Shown: one piece after another, positions 16,803 to 26,866 of the stretch | How positions within the stretch are numbered: the first letter of the stretch is position 1 | Layout of the letters: the number at the start of each line of letters is the position of its first letter | Origin: Antrihabitans stalagmiti | GTDB taxonomy: Bacteria; Actinomycetota; Actinomycetes; Mycobacteriales; Mycobacteriaceae | Direction of reading: 5' to 3' | Assembly: GCF_016482825.1 (NCBI RefSeq) | Contig: NZ_JAEMNV010000003.1 | Coordinates: 744,001 to 808,000, forward strand | Length of the DNA: 64,000 nucleotides | Program-made: the position numbers and the translations under genes | Notes under the pieces: model-generated | The model's input: only the letters and a program-made list of their open reading frames with translations | What the model was told of the DNA's origin: nothing | The model's database searches: none

Positions 16803-17881
16803 CCGGGACGTGGGCGGGGCGACTCGGCGACGTGCTCGGCCTCGAACACCCGATCGTCCAGGGGCCTTTCGGTGGCGGTCTCTCGAGTGTGGAACTGCTT
16901 GCTGCCGTGTCGAACGCAGGCGGACTCGGGTCCTTCGGCGCACACATCTTCTCGCCGGGCGAAATCGGTGACATCGTCGCGTCGGCGAGGGCTGTCACCG
17001 ACAAACCGTTCGCAATCAACCTGTGGGTCCCACACGTCGACGATGCGCCACGGCCGACCATCGACGAACTCGCGCAACATATCGACAGGCTGCGTCCGTA
17101 CTACGAACAATTCGGCGTCGATCCGCCCGACCCCGACACCATGTCGTTGGGTCAAAACTACCCAGAGCAGATCGAGGCGCTACTCGAATTCGAGCCGCCC
17201 GCAATAAGTTTCGTGATGGGTATCCCCGATGCACACGTGGTTGCCGAGGCGCGCCGCCGCGGCATCGTCACGATCGCGACAGCAACGACCGTCGCCGAAG
17301 CCGTAGCTGTCGAAACCGCTGGTATCGACGTGGTCGTCGCCTCCGGTAGTGATGCGGGCGGGCATCGCGGCGCGTTCCTTAGCCCGCTTCGCGAATCGTT
17401 GGTCGGGACCTTCTCGTTGGTCCCCGCAGTCGCCGATGCCGTCGGGATTCCGGTTGTTGCTGCCGGCGGAATCGCGGATGGTCGTGGTGTCGCAGCCGCG
17501 CTGACCCTCGGTGCCGACGCCGTGCAGATCGGTACGGGCTTTCTCACGACCACCGAATCGGGCACACACCCCGTGCACAAGGCTGCACTACTCGGCCCCG
17601 ACGCCGGGACAACCGTCCTGACACGGCTGTTTTCCGGACGGCACGCGCGAGGAATTCCGAACGGATTCGTCCGTGACCTTGCGGCGCTGGAGGACGAGGT
17701 GCCTGCATATCCGATCCAGAACGCACTGATGCAACCGATCCGCAAAGAGGCAGGCCGCCAGGGCAATCCGGACTTCGTCAATCTATGGGCGGGGCAGGCG
17801 GCAACCCTCTCGCGCGGCGGCTCCGCGGCGGCGTACGTCGATCGATTGGTCACGACGGCGCAGGCAGTCCTCGGCCGCTGA
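16799..17881 (+). CDS. Nitronate monooxygenase (2-nitropropane dioxygenase family)
   Basis: A 360-residue FMN TIM-barrel enzyme expected to oxidise alkyl nitronates to carbonyl compounds and nitrite. Seen: N-terminal HPIVQGPFGGGLSS, the flavin phosphate/histidine motif ASGSDAGGHRGAF (about 181-193), AAGGIADGRGVAAAL and GADAVQIGTGFL (about 221-247). It begins with an ATG overlapping the WrbA-like stop. The stop codon lies inside the first unit of a 15-bp tandem repeat. Some homologues act as enoyl reductases, so the exact substrate is unproved. Confidence 0.85.
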   Translation: MTGTWAGRLGDVLGLEHPIVQGPFGGGLSSVELLAAVSNAGGLGSFGAHIFSPGEIGDIVASARAVTDKPFAINLWVPHVDDAPRPTIDELAQHIDRLRPYYEQFGVDPPDPDTMSLGQNYPEQIEALLEFEPPAISFVMGIPDAHVVAEARRRGIVTIATATTVAEAVAVETAGIDVVVASGSDAGGHRGAFLSPLRESLVGTFSLVPAVADAVGIPVVAAGGIADGRGVAAALTLGADAVQIGTGFLTTTESGTHPVHKAALLGPDAGTTVLTRLFSGRHARGIPNGFVRDLAALEDEVPAYPIQNALMQPIRKEAGRQGNPDFVNLWAGQAATLSRGGSAAAYVDRLVTTAQAVLGR

Positions 17882-17917
17882 TGGTTCGGCCGCTGATGGT
17901 TCGGCCGTTATTGGTTC
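17873..17917. repeat. Three tandem 15-bp repeats at the nitronate monooxygenase stop codon
   Basis: GGCCGCTGATGGTTC is repeated exactly at 17873-17887 and 17888-17902. It occurs a third time with two changes at 17903-17917, followed by a partial unit. The first unit contains the stop codon, so slippage could change spacing to the next gene but not the protein. Confidence 0.85.
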
Positions 17918-17932
17918 GGCGCTGCGTGACCC

Positions 17933-17962
17933 GGGCACGCCGGATACCCTTCCGGCGTGCCC
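17933..17962 (+). promoter_or_regulatory. Strong hairpin covering the start codon of the DMT transporter
   Basis: GGGCACGCCGG (17933-17943) pairs perfectly with CCGGCGTGCCC (17952-17962) across an 8-base loop. The right arm contains the GTG start at 17957, so in the mRNA the start would be locked in an 11-bp stem. It could also act as a terminator for the upstream operon, but there is no T-run after it. Confidence 0.6.
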
Positions 17963-18823
17963 GTCTATGCATCCGCGATTGCCTTCGCACTCGTCGCCGC
18001 GCTGTGCATCGCCGTCGGCGCGGTCGTGCGCCAACGCGCTGCCGCGCAGATCCCCGACGACCAACTCGGCGCGCTCGGCGCCGTCGGATCGCTGACCAAG
18101 ACACCGATCTGGTGGATCGGCACCATCGTGGGAGCGGGTGGCTATGTCTTCCAGGCCGCAGCGCTCGGCAAGGGTTCGATTCTGCTCGTCCAGCCGCTAC
18201 TGGTGACGTCGTTGCTCTTCGCTCTTCCGCTCGGTGCGTTCTTCGCGTCACGTTCGATCAAACCGAGCGAATGGGCGTGGGCGTTTCTGCTGACGATTGC
18301 GGTAGCAGTGCTCATCGTTATCGGCGATCCCCGCCCGGGCAGTCCGCACGCTGAGGGCAAACACTGGGCCGTCATTGCGGCTATCGGACTACCCGTTCTC
18401 GCACTGTGTCTCGTCGGTGCCCGTCGTTCTCCTGGACCGCGACGCGCACTGTTGCTCGGCATAGCTGCGGGCGCCATGTTCGGAATCGCTGCCGTACTCA
18501 CCAAAGGTGTTGTCGCACATGCAGGTGATGGGATAGGCGCACTGCTGAGCGCGCCCGAGACCTATGTGCTCGTCGTGGTCGGGCTGACCGCGACGATCCT
18601 GCAGCAGAACGCCTATCAGGCGGGGGCGCTGCAAGCCTCGCTGCCCGCATCGACCGTCTGCGAACCCGTCGTCGCCACCGCACTCGGATTTCTTGTACTC
18701 GGCGAGTACCTCGATACCGATCGTGAGATGTCGGCGATCCTCGCGATCGCTCTGATCGTCATGGTTACCTCGACGATCGCTCTCGCCCGCGATACGCCGG
18801 AAGCAGTTCCGGCTCGCGCATAG
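17957..18823 (+). CDS. DMT-superfamily (EamA-like) transporter
   Basis: A 288-residue membrane protein with about nine to ten transmembrane helices starting directly at the N-terminus (PVYASAIAFALVAALCIAVGAVV). The family-typical second-half motif LPASTVCEPVVATALGFLVLGEYL lies at about 229-252. Close relatives in mycolata are annotated only as DMT or magnesium-transporter-like proteins; the substrate is unknown. The GTG start has no clear ribosome site and lies in a hairpin arm, but a later start would cut the first helix. It lies 76 bp after the nitronate monooxygenase on the same strand. Confidence 0.8.
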   Translation: MPVYASAIAFALVAALCIAVGAVVRQRAAAQIPDDQLGALGAVGSLTKTPIWWIGTIVGAGGYVFQAAALGKGSILLVQPLLVTSLLFALPLGAFFASRSIKPSEWAWAFLLTIAVAVLIVIGDPRPGSPHAEGKHWAVIAAIGLPVLALCLVGARRSPGPRRALLLGIAAGAMFGIAAVLTKGVVAHAGDGIGALLSAPETYVLVVVGLTATILQQNAYQAGALQASLPASTVCEPVVATALGFLVLGEYLDTDREMSAILAIALIVMVTSTIALARDTPEAVPARA

Positions 18824-18833
18824 GCTTTCTCGG

Positions 18834-20006
18834 GTGAGCGCACACCCAGAGATCCGGCCGTATCGAATCGAGATCGCACAAGCCGAACTCGACGACCTCG
18901 CCGCCCGCCTCGATGCAACCCGCTGGCCCGAGGATCCCGTCGGCGCCGATTGGAGTTACGGCATTCCGGTCGGCTACCTGCGCGAGCTGGCTGGATACTG
19001 GCGCCACGTTTACGACTGGCGTGCAGCGGAAGCCAAGCTGAACTCGGTACCGCAATTTCTCACCGAGATCGACGGCTTCGATGTGCATTTCATTCACGTG
19101 CGCTCGCCCGAACCGGAGGCGTTGCCGTTGGTCCTCACCCACGGCTGGCCGGGCTCGATAGTCGAATTCCTCGACCTCATCGGGCCACTCACCGATCCGC
19201 GTGCGCACGGTGGCGATCCCACCGAGGCATTTCACGTCGTCGTTCCGACGATTCCTGGATTCGGGTTTCCCGGTCCGACGGCGACCGTCGGATGGTCGGT
19301 GCCACGGGTCGCCGCGGTGTGGGCGGAGTTGATGCACCGACTCGGCTACGCCCGTTACGCGGCGCACGGCGGTGACTACGGCTCGGCAATCTCGCGTTGG
19401 CTCGGCCTGATCGATCAGGAACATCTTGTCGCGCTGCACCTCACCGCGGTTTTCTCTGCCAGTGCCCGGCCCAAGTCCGCCGATCCGACCGATCCGGAAC
19501 AGCTCCGCAGCCTCGAAGCGGGCGCACGCTATCGCAACGAACTACGCGGCTACTCGATGCTGCAGAGCACCAGACCCCAATCGATTGCCTATGGTCTGAC
19601 GGATTCACCGGTGGGTCAGTTGGCCTGGATCGCAGAACGTTTCAAGGACTGGACAGATTCGACCGACACGCCTGACGACGCAGTCGACCGCGACGAGTTG
19701 CTGACAAACGTGATGATCTATTGGCTCAACCGCACCGCGGGTTCATCGGCGCGGTTCTACAAGGAATCCTGGACGACGTTGCGCGCGCTCGAATACTCGC
19801 CTGTCCCGACCGCGGTCGCAGTGTTCCCTCGTGACATCGCGCTACCGGTACGAGCGTTGGCCGAACAATCACACAACATCGTGCGATGGACGTCCTACGA
19901 CCGTGGTGGCCATTTCGCCGGGCTGGAGGTACCGGACCTGCTCCTGAAAGATTTGCGCGAATCGCTACGCGACTTTCGCCGACACGCAGCCGAGAATGAC
20001 GCCTAA
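18834..20006 (+). CDS. Epoxide hydrolase (EHN / alpha-beta hydrolase)
   Basis: A 390-residue microsomal-type epoxide hydrolase. It has an N-terminal EHN domain (about 6-110, IRPYRIEIAQAELDDLAARL), the oxyanion motif HGWPGS (about 103-108), the nucleophile Asp in HGGDYGS (about 181) and a C-terminal catalytic His in GGHFAGLE (about 359). The expected reaction is hydrolysis of an epoxide to a diol. It starts GTG 10 bp after the DMT gene, so it may be cotranscribed with it. No terpene or xenobiotic degradation cluster surrounds it, so the substrate is open. Confidence 0.88.
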   Translation: MSAHPEIRPYRIEIAQAELDDLAARLDATRWPEDPVGADWSYGIPVGYLRELAGYWRHVYDWRAAEAKLNSVPQFLTEIDGFDVHFIHVRSPEPEALPLVLTHGWPGSIVEFLDLIGPLTDPRAHGGDPTEAFHVVVPTIPGFGFPGPTATVGWSVPRVAAVWAELMHRLGYARYAAHGGDYGSAISRWLGLIDQEHLVALHLTAVFSASARPKSADPTDPEQLRSLEAGARYRNELRGYSMLQSTRPQSIAYGLTDSPVGQLAWIAERFKDWTDSTDTPDDAVDRDELLTNVMIYWLNRTAGSSARFYKESWTTLRALEYSPVPTAVAVFPRDIALPVRALAEQSHNIVRWTSYDRGGHFAGLEVPDLLLKDLRESLRDFRRHAAENDA

Positions 20007-20102
20007 GCTACGGGTTGCCGGGGTAGCAGGTGGTCCGCCCGTCGATCGCAGGCGCCTAGACGGGTCGTGAAGTGTGTAGTGACTGGACAAAGGATCTCGC
20101 GA

Positions 20103-22406
20103 GTGACCGGCATGACGAGCGATCGATCGATGCGACGACGCCGCATCTGGTCGTGGGGCACCGCAGGTGCAGGTGTTGTCGTCGTCCCGGTACTTGCCGC
20201 ATTGCAACACATCGGAAGTGTCGACGGCATGCTGGCGGTCGTCGGAACGGTTGCCCTCGGGTCGGTGGTCGTCATGACCGTCGGGATCGCCGTGAACAAG
20301 CCGGCAGATGGGCGACCGTGGCGTCTCGTCGTTGCATCCAACGCTGTCAGCTGTGTCGTCGTGGCCCTGTGGTCGACCGACATCGAACTCCTTCGCACGG
20401 TCGTGGCGCCGGCACTGGGTTTCGTCCCGATGATCCTGACGTCGTGGGCCGCGCTGCACTGGCTGCGACGGGAGACCGGTTCGAAGGCCCTTCGGGTGTC
20501 ACTCGACGCGCTGCTCGTTGCTTTCGGTACCGCGATGTCGGTGTGGGTCGCTTTCGTCACCACGGTCATCGAGCGAACGGGTGATCCCTTCGACGCGTCG
20601 TTGTTGCGAGTGCTGTGTCTCGTCGTCGACGCGGCTGTGCTCACCGTGCTCGTGCATCTGTGCATTGCGCGCGGCCGCGCGAACCGCGCCTATCCATTGC
20701 TGACGATCGGCATGGCCTGCGTCACCGTCGCGCATGCCCTGATCGCAATCCAACCCGCGTACCCAGGTCTGACGCCGACGACAGCGTGTCTGTATCCGCT
20801 GACGATCGGGTTCGGGTTCATGATCGCGGCCACACTGCACCCCACGATGGCGGACAAGCCCCCTCGGCGGCCACGACGAGGCGACAACTTTCGGCAGCGC
20901 TTCGTCGTCGTCCTTGCGGTGCTGACCGTGTCGGTGGTGATGACGGTCCTCTACCCGCCGGTCGGGCAGACGGACCGACTGGTGCGGCTCGCCCTGTTCG
21001 CGTTGCTCTTCTGCGCTGTGCTGATTCGAAGCGAGATCGCCGTCGGGCAGAGTGAGAAAGAGGAGGATCGGGCGCGGCATCGCGCGACGCACGACGATCT
21101 GACCAATCTGCCGAACCGATCCGCGCTGTACGACGACCTTGCCGCGGGCGGTCCACAGGCGAACATGGGCTGCTGCCTGCACTTCATGGACCTCAACGAC
21201 TTCAAACTCGTCAACGACAGCTTCGGCCACAGAATCGGTGACGAGCTGATTTCACTCGTCGCAACGCGCGTCGTCGCTGCCGTCGGCGATCTCGGCGTTG
21301 TCTACCGCTACGGCGGCGACGAATTCGTCGTTGCTTCTTGGAGTTTCGACGATTGTCCCTGCGTCGCAGCGAAGGAGCAGCGCACCGAGACACCGGCGGC
21401 AGATCCAACGATCGCCGACCGCATCCTCGCAGCGATGCGGCAGCCTTTCGAATTGAGTGTCGGCAGGGTGTTCGTCTCGACGTCGATCGGGGTGTCCTTC
21501 TCGGCCCCGAGCGCCGGCCCACTGAATGCCGACGACCTCATCCGGGAAGCGGACTCGGCGATGTACCACGTGAAGGCCACCAAGCCGAGTGGTGCCGCAA
21601 TATTCGACGACCGGTTGCGCTCGATCGCGTTATCGGAACTCGAGCTGACCAACGCGATGCGTGAGGCCGTCGGCAGAGACCAGTTCGAGCTGTACTACCA
21701 GCCGATCGTCGAACTGCACACCAACGAGGTGATTGCCTACGAGGCATTGTTGCGCTGGCATCTGCAGGGCAGGATGGTCAGTCCTGCCGAGTTCATCGGC
21801 CTTGCCGAATCGACCGACCTGATCGTCGAGATCGGGGAATGGGTCCTCGATTCGGCGTGCGCGCAACTTGCCCGGTGGCGTCGGCAGCAGTCGACGTTGC
21901 GGATAGCGGTCAACGTCTCCGGTAGACAGTTGCGCGGCGGTGGGTTGCTCGACACGGTGAAGGCGGCACTGGAGCGCAACGATCTGCCGGGATCGGCGTT
22001 GTGGCTCGAACTCACCGAGACTGCCCTTATCGAAGACCATCTTTCCGCGCGCGAGGTGTTGCGCGAATTGGTTGCACTGGGCGTGACGATCTGTATCGAC
22101 GACTTCGGGACCGGCTATTCGGCGCTCGGCAATTTTCAGAAGTTTCCGATCGAAATCGTCAAGATCGACAAGTCGTTCATCGACGCAATCGATCGCGACG
22201 CGCACAAGGTCGTCTTGACCTCGGCGATCGAGGCACTGTCGCGGGCACTCGGATTGGCGACCGTAGCCGAGGGTGTCGAGACCACCGAACAGGAAGCTCA
22301 GGTGCGTGCGATCGGGTGCCGGTACGCGCAGGGTTGGTACTTCGGCCGGCCGGTGCCCGCAGCTGCAGTCGTCGGCGGCCTTGCACTCGCCACCCCCGAG
22401 TGCTAA
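20103..22406 (+). CDS. Membrane-anchored GGDEF-EAL cyclic-di-GMP enzyme
   Basis: A 767-residue protein with an N-terminal membrane region of about eight to nine helices (about 15-310). A GGDEF domain follows (about 335-500: DLTNLPNRSALYDDL, MDLNDFKLVNDSFGHRIGDEL and an intact GGDEF), then an EAL domain (about 515-760: YEALLRW, DDFGTGYSAL, KIDKSFI, VAEGVET). Both catalytic signatures are intact, so it could both make and break cyclic di-GMP. GTG 20103 is chosen because AAAGGA lies 8 bases upstream; GTG 20067 and ATG 20112 are alternatives. Its last two codons and stop form the right arm of a CIRCE element belonging to groEL. Confidence 0.88.
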   Translation: MTGMTSDRSMRRRRIWSWGTAGAGVVVVPVLAALQHIGSVDGMLAVVGTVALGSVVVMTVGIAVNKPADGRPWRLVVASNAVSCVVVALWSTDIELLRTVVAPALGFVPMILTSWAALHWLRRETGSKALRVSLDALLVAFGTAMSVWVAFVTTVIERTGDPFDASLLRVLCLVVDAAVLTVLVHLCIARGRANRAYPLLTIGMACVTVAHALIAIQPAYPGLTPTTACLYPLTIGFGFMIAATLHPTMADKPPRRPRRGDNFRQRFVVVLAVLTVSVVMTVLYPPVGQTDRLVRLALFALLFCAVLIRSEIAVGQSEKEEDRARHRATHDDLTNLPNRSALYDDLAAGGPQANMGCCLHFMDLNDFKLVNDSFGHRIGDELISLVATRVVAAVGDLGVVYRYGGDEFVVASWSFDDCPCVAAKEQRTETPAADPTIADRILAAMRQPFELSVGRVFVSTSIGVSFSAPSAGPLNADDLIREADSAMYHVKATKPSGAAIFDDRLRSIALSELELTNAMREAVGRDQFELYYQPIVELHTNEVIAYEALLRWHLQGRMVSPAEFIGLAESTDLIVEIGEWVLDSACAQLARWRRQQSTLRIAVNVSGRQLRGGGLLDTVKAALERNDLPGSALWLELTETALIEDHLSAREVLRELVALGVTICIDDFGTGYSALGNFQKFPIEIVKIDKSFIDAIDRDAHKVVLTSAIEALSRALGLATVAEGVETTEQEAQVRAIGCRYAQGWYFGRPVPAAAVVGGLALATPEC
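22381..22406 (+). promoter_or_regulatory. CIRCE element 1 (HrcA operator) of groEL2
   Basis: TTGCACTC-N9-GAGTGCTAA matches the CIRCE consensus TTAGCACTC-N9-GAGTGCTAA with only small changes in the left arm. The right arm includes the stop codon of the GGDEF-EAL gene. Confidence 0.85.
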
Positions 22407-22414
22407 AAAGGCAG

Positions 22415-24207
<1,793 letters not shown>

Positions 24208-24231
24208 AGTCTGTTCTTTCCAAGTACGGCA

Positions 24232-24265
24232 AAAGGCCGGCTCACCTTCGGGTGGGCCGGCCTTT
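24232..24265. terminator. Bidirectional intrinsic terminator after groEL
   Basis: AAAGGCCGGCTCACC pairs with GGTGGGCCGGCCTTT across a TTCG tetraloop, with one G-U pair in 15. It sits between the convergent groEL and LppM-like genes and has A-runs and T-runs at both ends, so it can stop transcription from either side. Confidence 0.92.
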
Positions 24266-24275
24266 CGGTTTGCAG

Positions 24276-25208
24276 CTATTGCTGCGGTGGTGGCGGGTTG
24301 TAAGGACCTGGCTGCTGCGGCGGCTGGGGTGGATAGCCGCCTGGCTGTTGCGGGTTGTATCCGCCCGGCTGCTGCGGGAACGGGGTCGGGTTGTAACCGC
24401 CGTAACCGGCGGAGCCGGGAGGCGCCTGGGTGTATCCACCAGCTGGTGGGGGACCGTAGCCGCTCTGCGGCGGGTTCTTCGACTTGTTGCGCTTCTTGAG
24501 CAACAACACGAGCGCGAGAAGAACCAGAAGGACGCCGGCGACGATCGCTGCGACGAGGATGACGATCTTGGTGATGTTGGCGTCGCTACCGCTTTCGATT
24601 GCACTCGCGGTTGCCTGAATGTCGGCTTTGCCCTCGTCGTTGGGTGTGAACGTGACAGTCCGGTCGTTGTTGCTCTTCACACCCGTCGTAGATTCGACCT
24701 TTCCTGGAAAGGTGAATTTGAATTCGACTTCGGCGTCTTTCAGCGCTTCGGAGAAGTCGGGTTCGCTCGGATCGACCGGCGCGCCACCCGATGCCTCTTC
24801 GGTCAGGTCGAGGGTGCCTTTCAGGATGAATTTGTCGCCTTCCCGCGTGAGTGTGAGGTCTTCGGTATCGGAACCTTCCTCACCGCTCATACCGTTGAAA
24901 TCGGCAAGCGGGACTTTGTCGAAGGTGCATTTGACGCCGGTGAAGCCAGCCTCTTCGTAGGGTTCTACTTCAGCACCGGGGATGTCGCAGCCATCGGCGG
25001 AGATTTCCTTTCGAAACTCCTCCGAGCCGCCGGGAAGGATCGAGATGTACTCGTCCTTGAGGGCGAACTCGACCGTTCCCGAGACGGTGTCGTCGCTCGA
25101 CACCGTTGCATCGATGGTCGCGTGGATGCAACCGGACAAGACGAATGCCATGGCGAGGAAGGAAAGCAATAGGGGCAGTCGCCGTGCCCTAGACCTGACG
25201 TGATTCAT
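24276..25208 (-). CDS. LppM-like lipoprotein
   Basis: A 310-residue envelope lipoprotein resembling mycobacterial LppM (DUF3153). It has a signal peptide with lipobox LSGC (about 24-27, lipidated Cys27) and an extracytoplasmic beta-rich domain (about 28-215, DATVSSDDTVSGTVEFALKD and KADIQATASA). A single transmembrane helix follows (about 228-250), with a basic stop-transfer KKRNKSK and a Pro/Gly/Gln/Tyr-rich cytoplasmic tail of repeats such as QQPGGYNPQQPGGYPP. In M. tuberculosis LppM affects phagosome traffic; here its job is unknown. ATG 25208 gives a normal signal peptide; the open frame extends further but without signal features. It converges on groEL across the terminator and is the first gene of the groEL2-ppk2 interval. 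Confidence 0.85.
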   Translation of the reverse strand: MNHVRSRARRLPLLLSFLAMAFVLSGCIHATIDATVSSDDTVSGTVEFALKDEYISILPGGSEEFRKEISADGCDIPGAEVEPYEEAGFTGVKCTFDKVPLADFNGMSGEEGSDTEDLTLTREGDKFILKGTLDLTEEASGGAPVDPSEPDFSEALKDAEVEFKFTFPGKVESTTGVKSNNDRTVTFTPNDEGKADIQATASAIESGSDANITKIVILVAAIVAGVLLVLLALVLLLKKRNKSKNPPQSGYGPPPAGGYTQAPPGSAGYGGYNPTPFPQQPGGYNPQQPGGYPPQPPQQPGPYNPPPPQQ

Positions 25209-25356
25209 CGCAAGATTTTCGCACCTGCTTGCCCCCGAACTGGGCAGATTGGACATGCGGCGCACCGGCCGACCTGCCGTCCGGCACGCCTCGCTGAATG
25301 CGTATCCGGTAACGGGCCACAAAACCGACTGACAGCCTGTTTAAGAGTGGACTTTT

Positions 25357-25392
25357 GTCACATAGATACCTCTAGTCACACTAGTAACAGCG
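25357..25392 (+). promoter_or_regulatory. MtrA-like direct repeats in the long gap after the lipoprotein gene
   Basis: GTCACATAG (25357-25365), a 9-base spacer, GTCACACTA (25375-25383) and an immediately adjacent GTAACAGCG (25384-25392). The layout resembles the MtrA motif of mycobacteria, 9-bp GTCACAgcg-type repeats with an 8-9 base spacer. The rest of 25209-25692 holds no clear gene. A transcribed leader is possible, since AGCTGGG-A-CCCAGCT is a perfect dyad at 25467-25481, and a 24-codon frame at 25498-25572 has GGAGGG ten bases upstream. Confidence 0.4.
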
Positions 25393-25692
25393 ATGGTCAG
25401 CTGTTGAGGCTGGTTAGCCGGTCGTTCGTGAGGTAAGGCAAAGGCAGCAGGCGGCCTTCGGCTGTTAGCTGGGACCCAGCTGGAGGGCGTGCCGGTTATG
25501 GCAGCTACTACCGACCGCCACGGTCGAAACGATGCACAAATGTGGCACGGGTCACGTTCTTTCGGACAGTAAAAGTCTCGAAGAATATTGGATATCTATA
25601 GCTTTCGTGACCGCTGATTAATAGCGTTGGGCACGCGGCAATTGCCGTTCGAAAGAAAAGTATCGACACCCCTCGAAGAATGGAGCCCAACT

Positions 25693-25779
25693 GTGGGTAG
25701 CATCGAAGACCTTGACGTCCTCACCACTCTCCTCGAATTCTTGCAGGCGCTCGGCGGCTCGGGATCTGCTTCCTCGTAA
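25693..25779 (+). CDS. Short acidic hydrophobic peptide A (28 residues)
   Basis: A 29-codon gene starting GTG with GGAG (25682-25685) seven bases upstream and ending TAA. The peptide has an acidic N-terminus (SIEDLD), a Leu/Thr/Phe amphipathic helix (VLTTLLEFLQAL) and a Gly-Ser tail (GGSGSASS), and no signal peptide. Twenty of 27 internal codons end in G or C, although the flank is AT-rich. It shares the LTTLL helix and GSxS tail with peptide B, 213 bp downstream. Its position between groEL2 and ppk2 equals that of porH/porA of corynebacteria, whose products are also short acidic helices without signal peptides. Porin function is inference; a PSM-like or membrane-active peptide is the alternative. 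Confidence 0.55.
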   Translation: MGSIEDLDVLTTLLEFLQALGGSGSASS

Positions 25780-25992
25780 CGGAATACGAATTCCCTCCAG
25801 AGTCACGCACCGATAGCAGTTTCGGGGTCGGGGCACAATGTGTGCTCGCCGAATTGCTGTATGAACGAGGAGTGAACATTTAGTTCAGGCCGTGCATTCG
25901 GATATTTCGTTTTGTAGCGTCTAGGCGTCCGCAAACGGCGGATCGTGGTCTCGGGACTCGTTCCGCGACTCGGACGAAACGGAGATATTCGG

Positions 25993-26052
25993 ATGGATTT
26001 CGGCTTCCTTACCACCCTGCTCAGCCTGCTTGCGTCGGGCTCGGCGGCATAG
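25993..26052 (+). CDS. Short hydrophobic peptide B (19 residues)
   Basis: A 20-codon gene: ATG with GGAG (25981-25984) eight bases upstream, a hydrophobic helix FGFLTTLLSLLA, the tail SGSAA and a TAG stop. It is followed 38 bp later by a textbook terminator, so this is a bounded transcription unit rather than random sequence. Similarity to peptide A (FLTTLLSLLA against VLTTLLEFLQA) suggests common origin. The length is far below automatic gene-calling limits. Function unknown; see peptide A for the porin-locus argument. Confidence 0.55.
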   Translation: MDFGFLTTLLSLLASGSAA

Positions 26053-26090
26053 GGTCCGCGTTCTGCTGGAGGATCTCTGGCGAACTTCGA

Positions 26091-26120
26091 CAGGCCGATC
26101 ACCTACTGGTGATCGGCCTG
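26091..26120 (+). terminator. Intrinsic terminator after peptide B
   Basis: CAGGCCGATCACC pairs perfectly with GGTGATCGGCCTG over a 4-base TACT loop (13 bp). It follows peptide B by 38 bases and precedes the TetR gene, so it most simply ends the peptide transcript. Confidence 0.88.
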
Positions 26121-26214
26121 TTGCATGTTCGGACCAGGACTAGCGTTCGGCCGGGAACGTGCTACGAGTTCGGTATGGCGTTGGTAACCCGACGTTCGGT
26201 ATCATCTCGAGGCA

Positions 26215-26859
26215 ATGTCACAGGAAACAGTGGGCCGGACTTACCGCGGCCAAGCCATCGAAGACCGGCAGCGCGAGCGGCGCGCCCGCTTCGTGAACTC
26301 CGGTCTGACCTTGTTTGCTCGTGATGGCTACGCCAACAGCTCTGTAGGTGCCATCTGCAAGGACGCCGGTTTGTCGTCCCGCCAGTTCTACGAAGAGTTC
26401 TCCAGCCGAGAAGCGCTGCTGATGGAACTGTTCGACGACATAGAAGGGGCATCACGGGACGCGGTCGCCTGCGCCCTCGCAGCTACGCTCGACGCCGGCG
26501 TCGCCCAGATGATCGAAGCTGCAGTCCGCGCGTACATCGAATCCGTTGGTGCTGATCCGCGTCGCGCGAAGGTTGCAATCGTCGAGTCCGTCGGCGCAAG
26601 CCCTCGGATGGAGCAATACCGGCTACAGCAGCGCAAGGTGTGGGGCACGATGCTTGCCGGCGTCGCGGAAGAGGCCGCGACACACGGCGAGATCCCGGCC
26701 GGTGACTACGCGATGCGGGTGAGCGCCTTGCTCGGAGCAGTCAACTACGTCATCTACGACTGGAGTATCTCCGAGCCCCGGCCCGCCCTCGACGACGTGA
26801 TCAGAGTTCTCACGCGGACCCTGACGGGCGCAATCGGGGCTGCCGGAGTCGGTTCCTAG
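26215..26859 (+). CDS. TetR-family regulator in the groEL2-ppk2 interval
   Basis: A 214-residue TetR protein: DNA-binding domain about 18-68 (RRARFVNSGLTLFARDGYANSS, LSSRQFYEEFSSREALL) and a ligand domain with YIESVGADPRRAKVAIVESVG. It is clearly paralogous to the TetR at 63277-63924, with the same QFYEEF, SVGxDxRRAK and EQxR positions. The repeats GTTCGGTAT at 26168-26176 and 26194-26202 lie just before its start and may be its operator. The position beside the peptide genes makes them possible targets, but this is only inference. Confidence 0.85.
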   Translation: MSQETVGRTYRGQAIEDRQRERRARFVNSGLTLFARDGYANSSVGAICKDAGLSSRQFYEEFSSREALLMELFDDIEGASRDAVACALAATLDAGVAQMIEAAVRAYIESVGADPRRAKVAIVESVGASPRMEQYRLQQRKVWGTMLAGVAEEAATHGEIPAGDYAMRVSALLGAVNYVIYDWSISEPRPALDDVIRVLTRTLTGAIGAAGVGS

Positions 26860-26866
26860 CTGTCGA

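Noticed and set aside
25498..25572. 24-codon plus-strand frame with GGAGGG ten bases upstream
   Set aside because: Not hydrophobic, not similar to the two peptide genes, and not followed by a terminator; kept only as a note in the gap description.
25803..26102. Minus-strand 99-codon frame over peptide B
   Set aside because: Its start lies inside the terminator hairpin and it has no ribosome site, whereas the plus-strand peptide has one.
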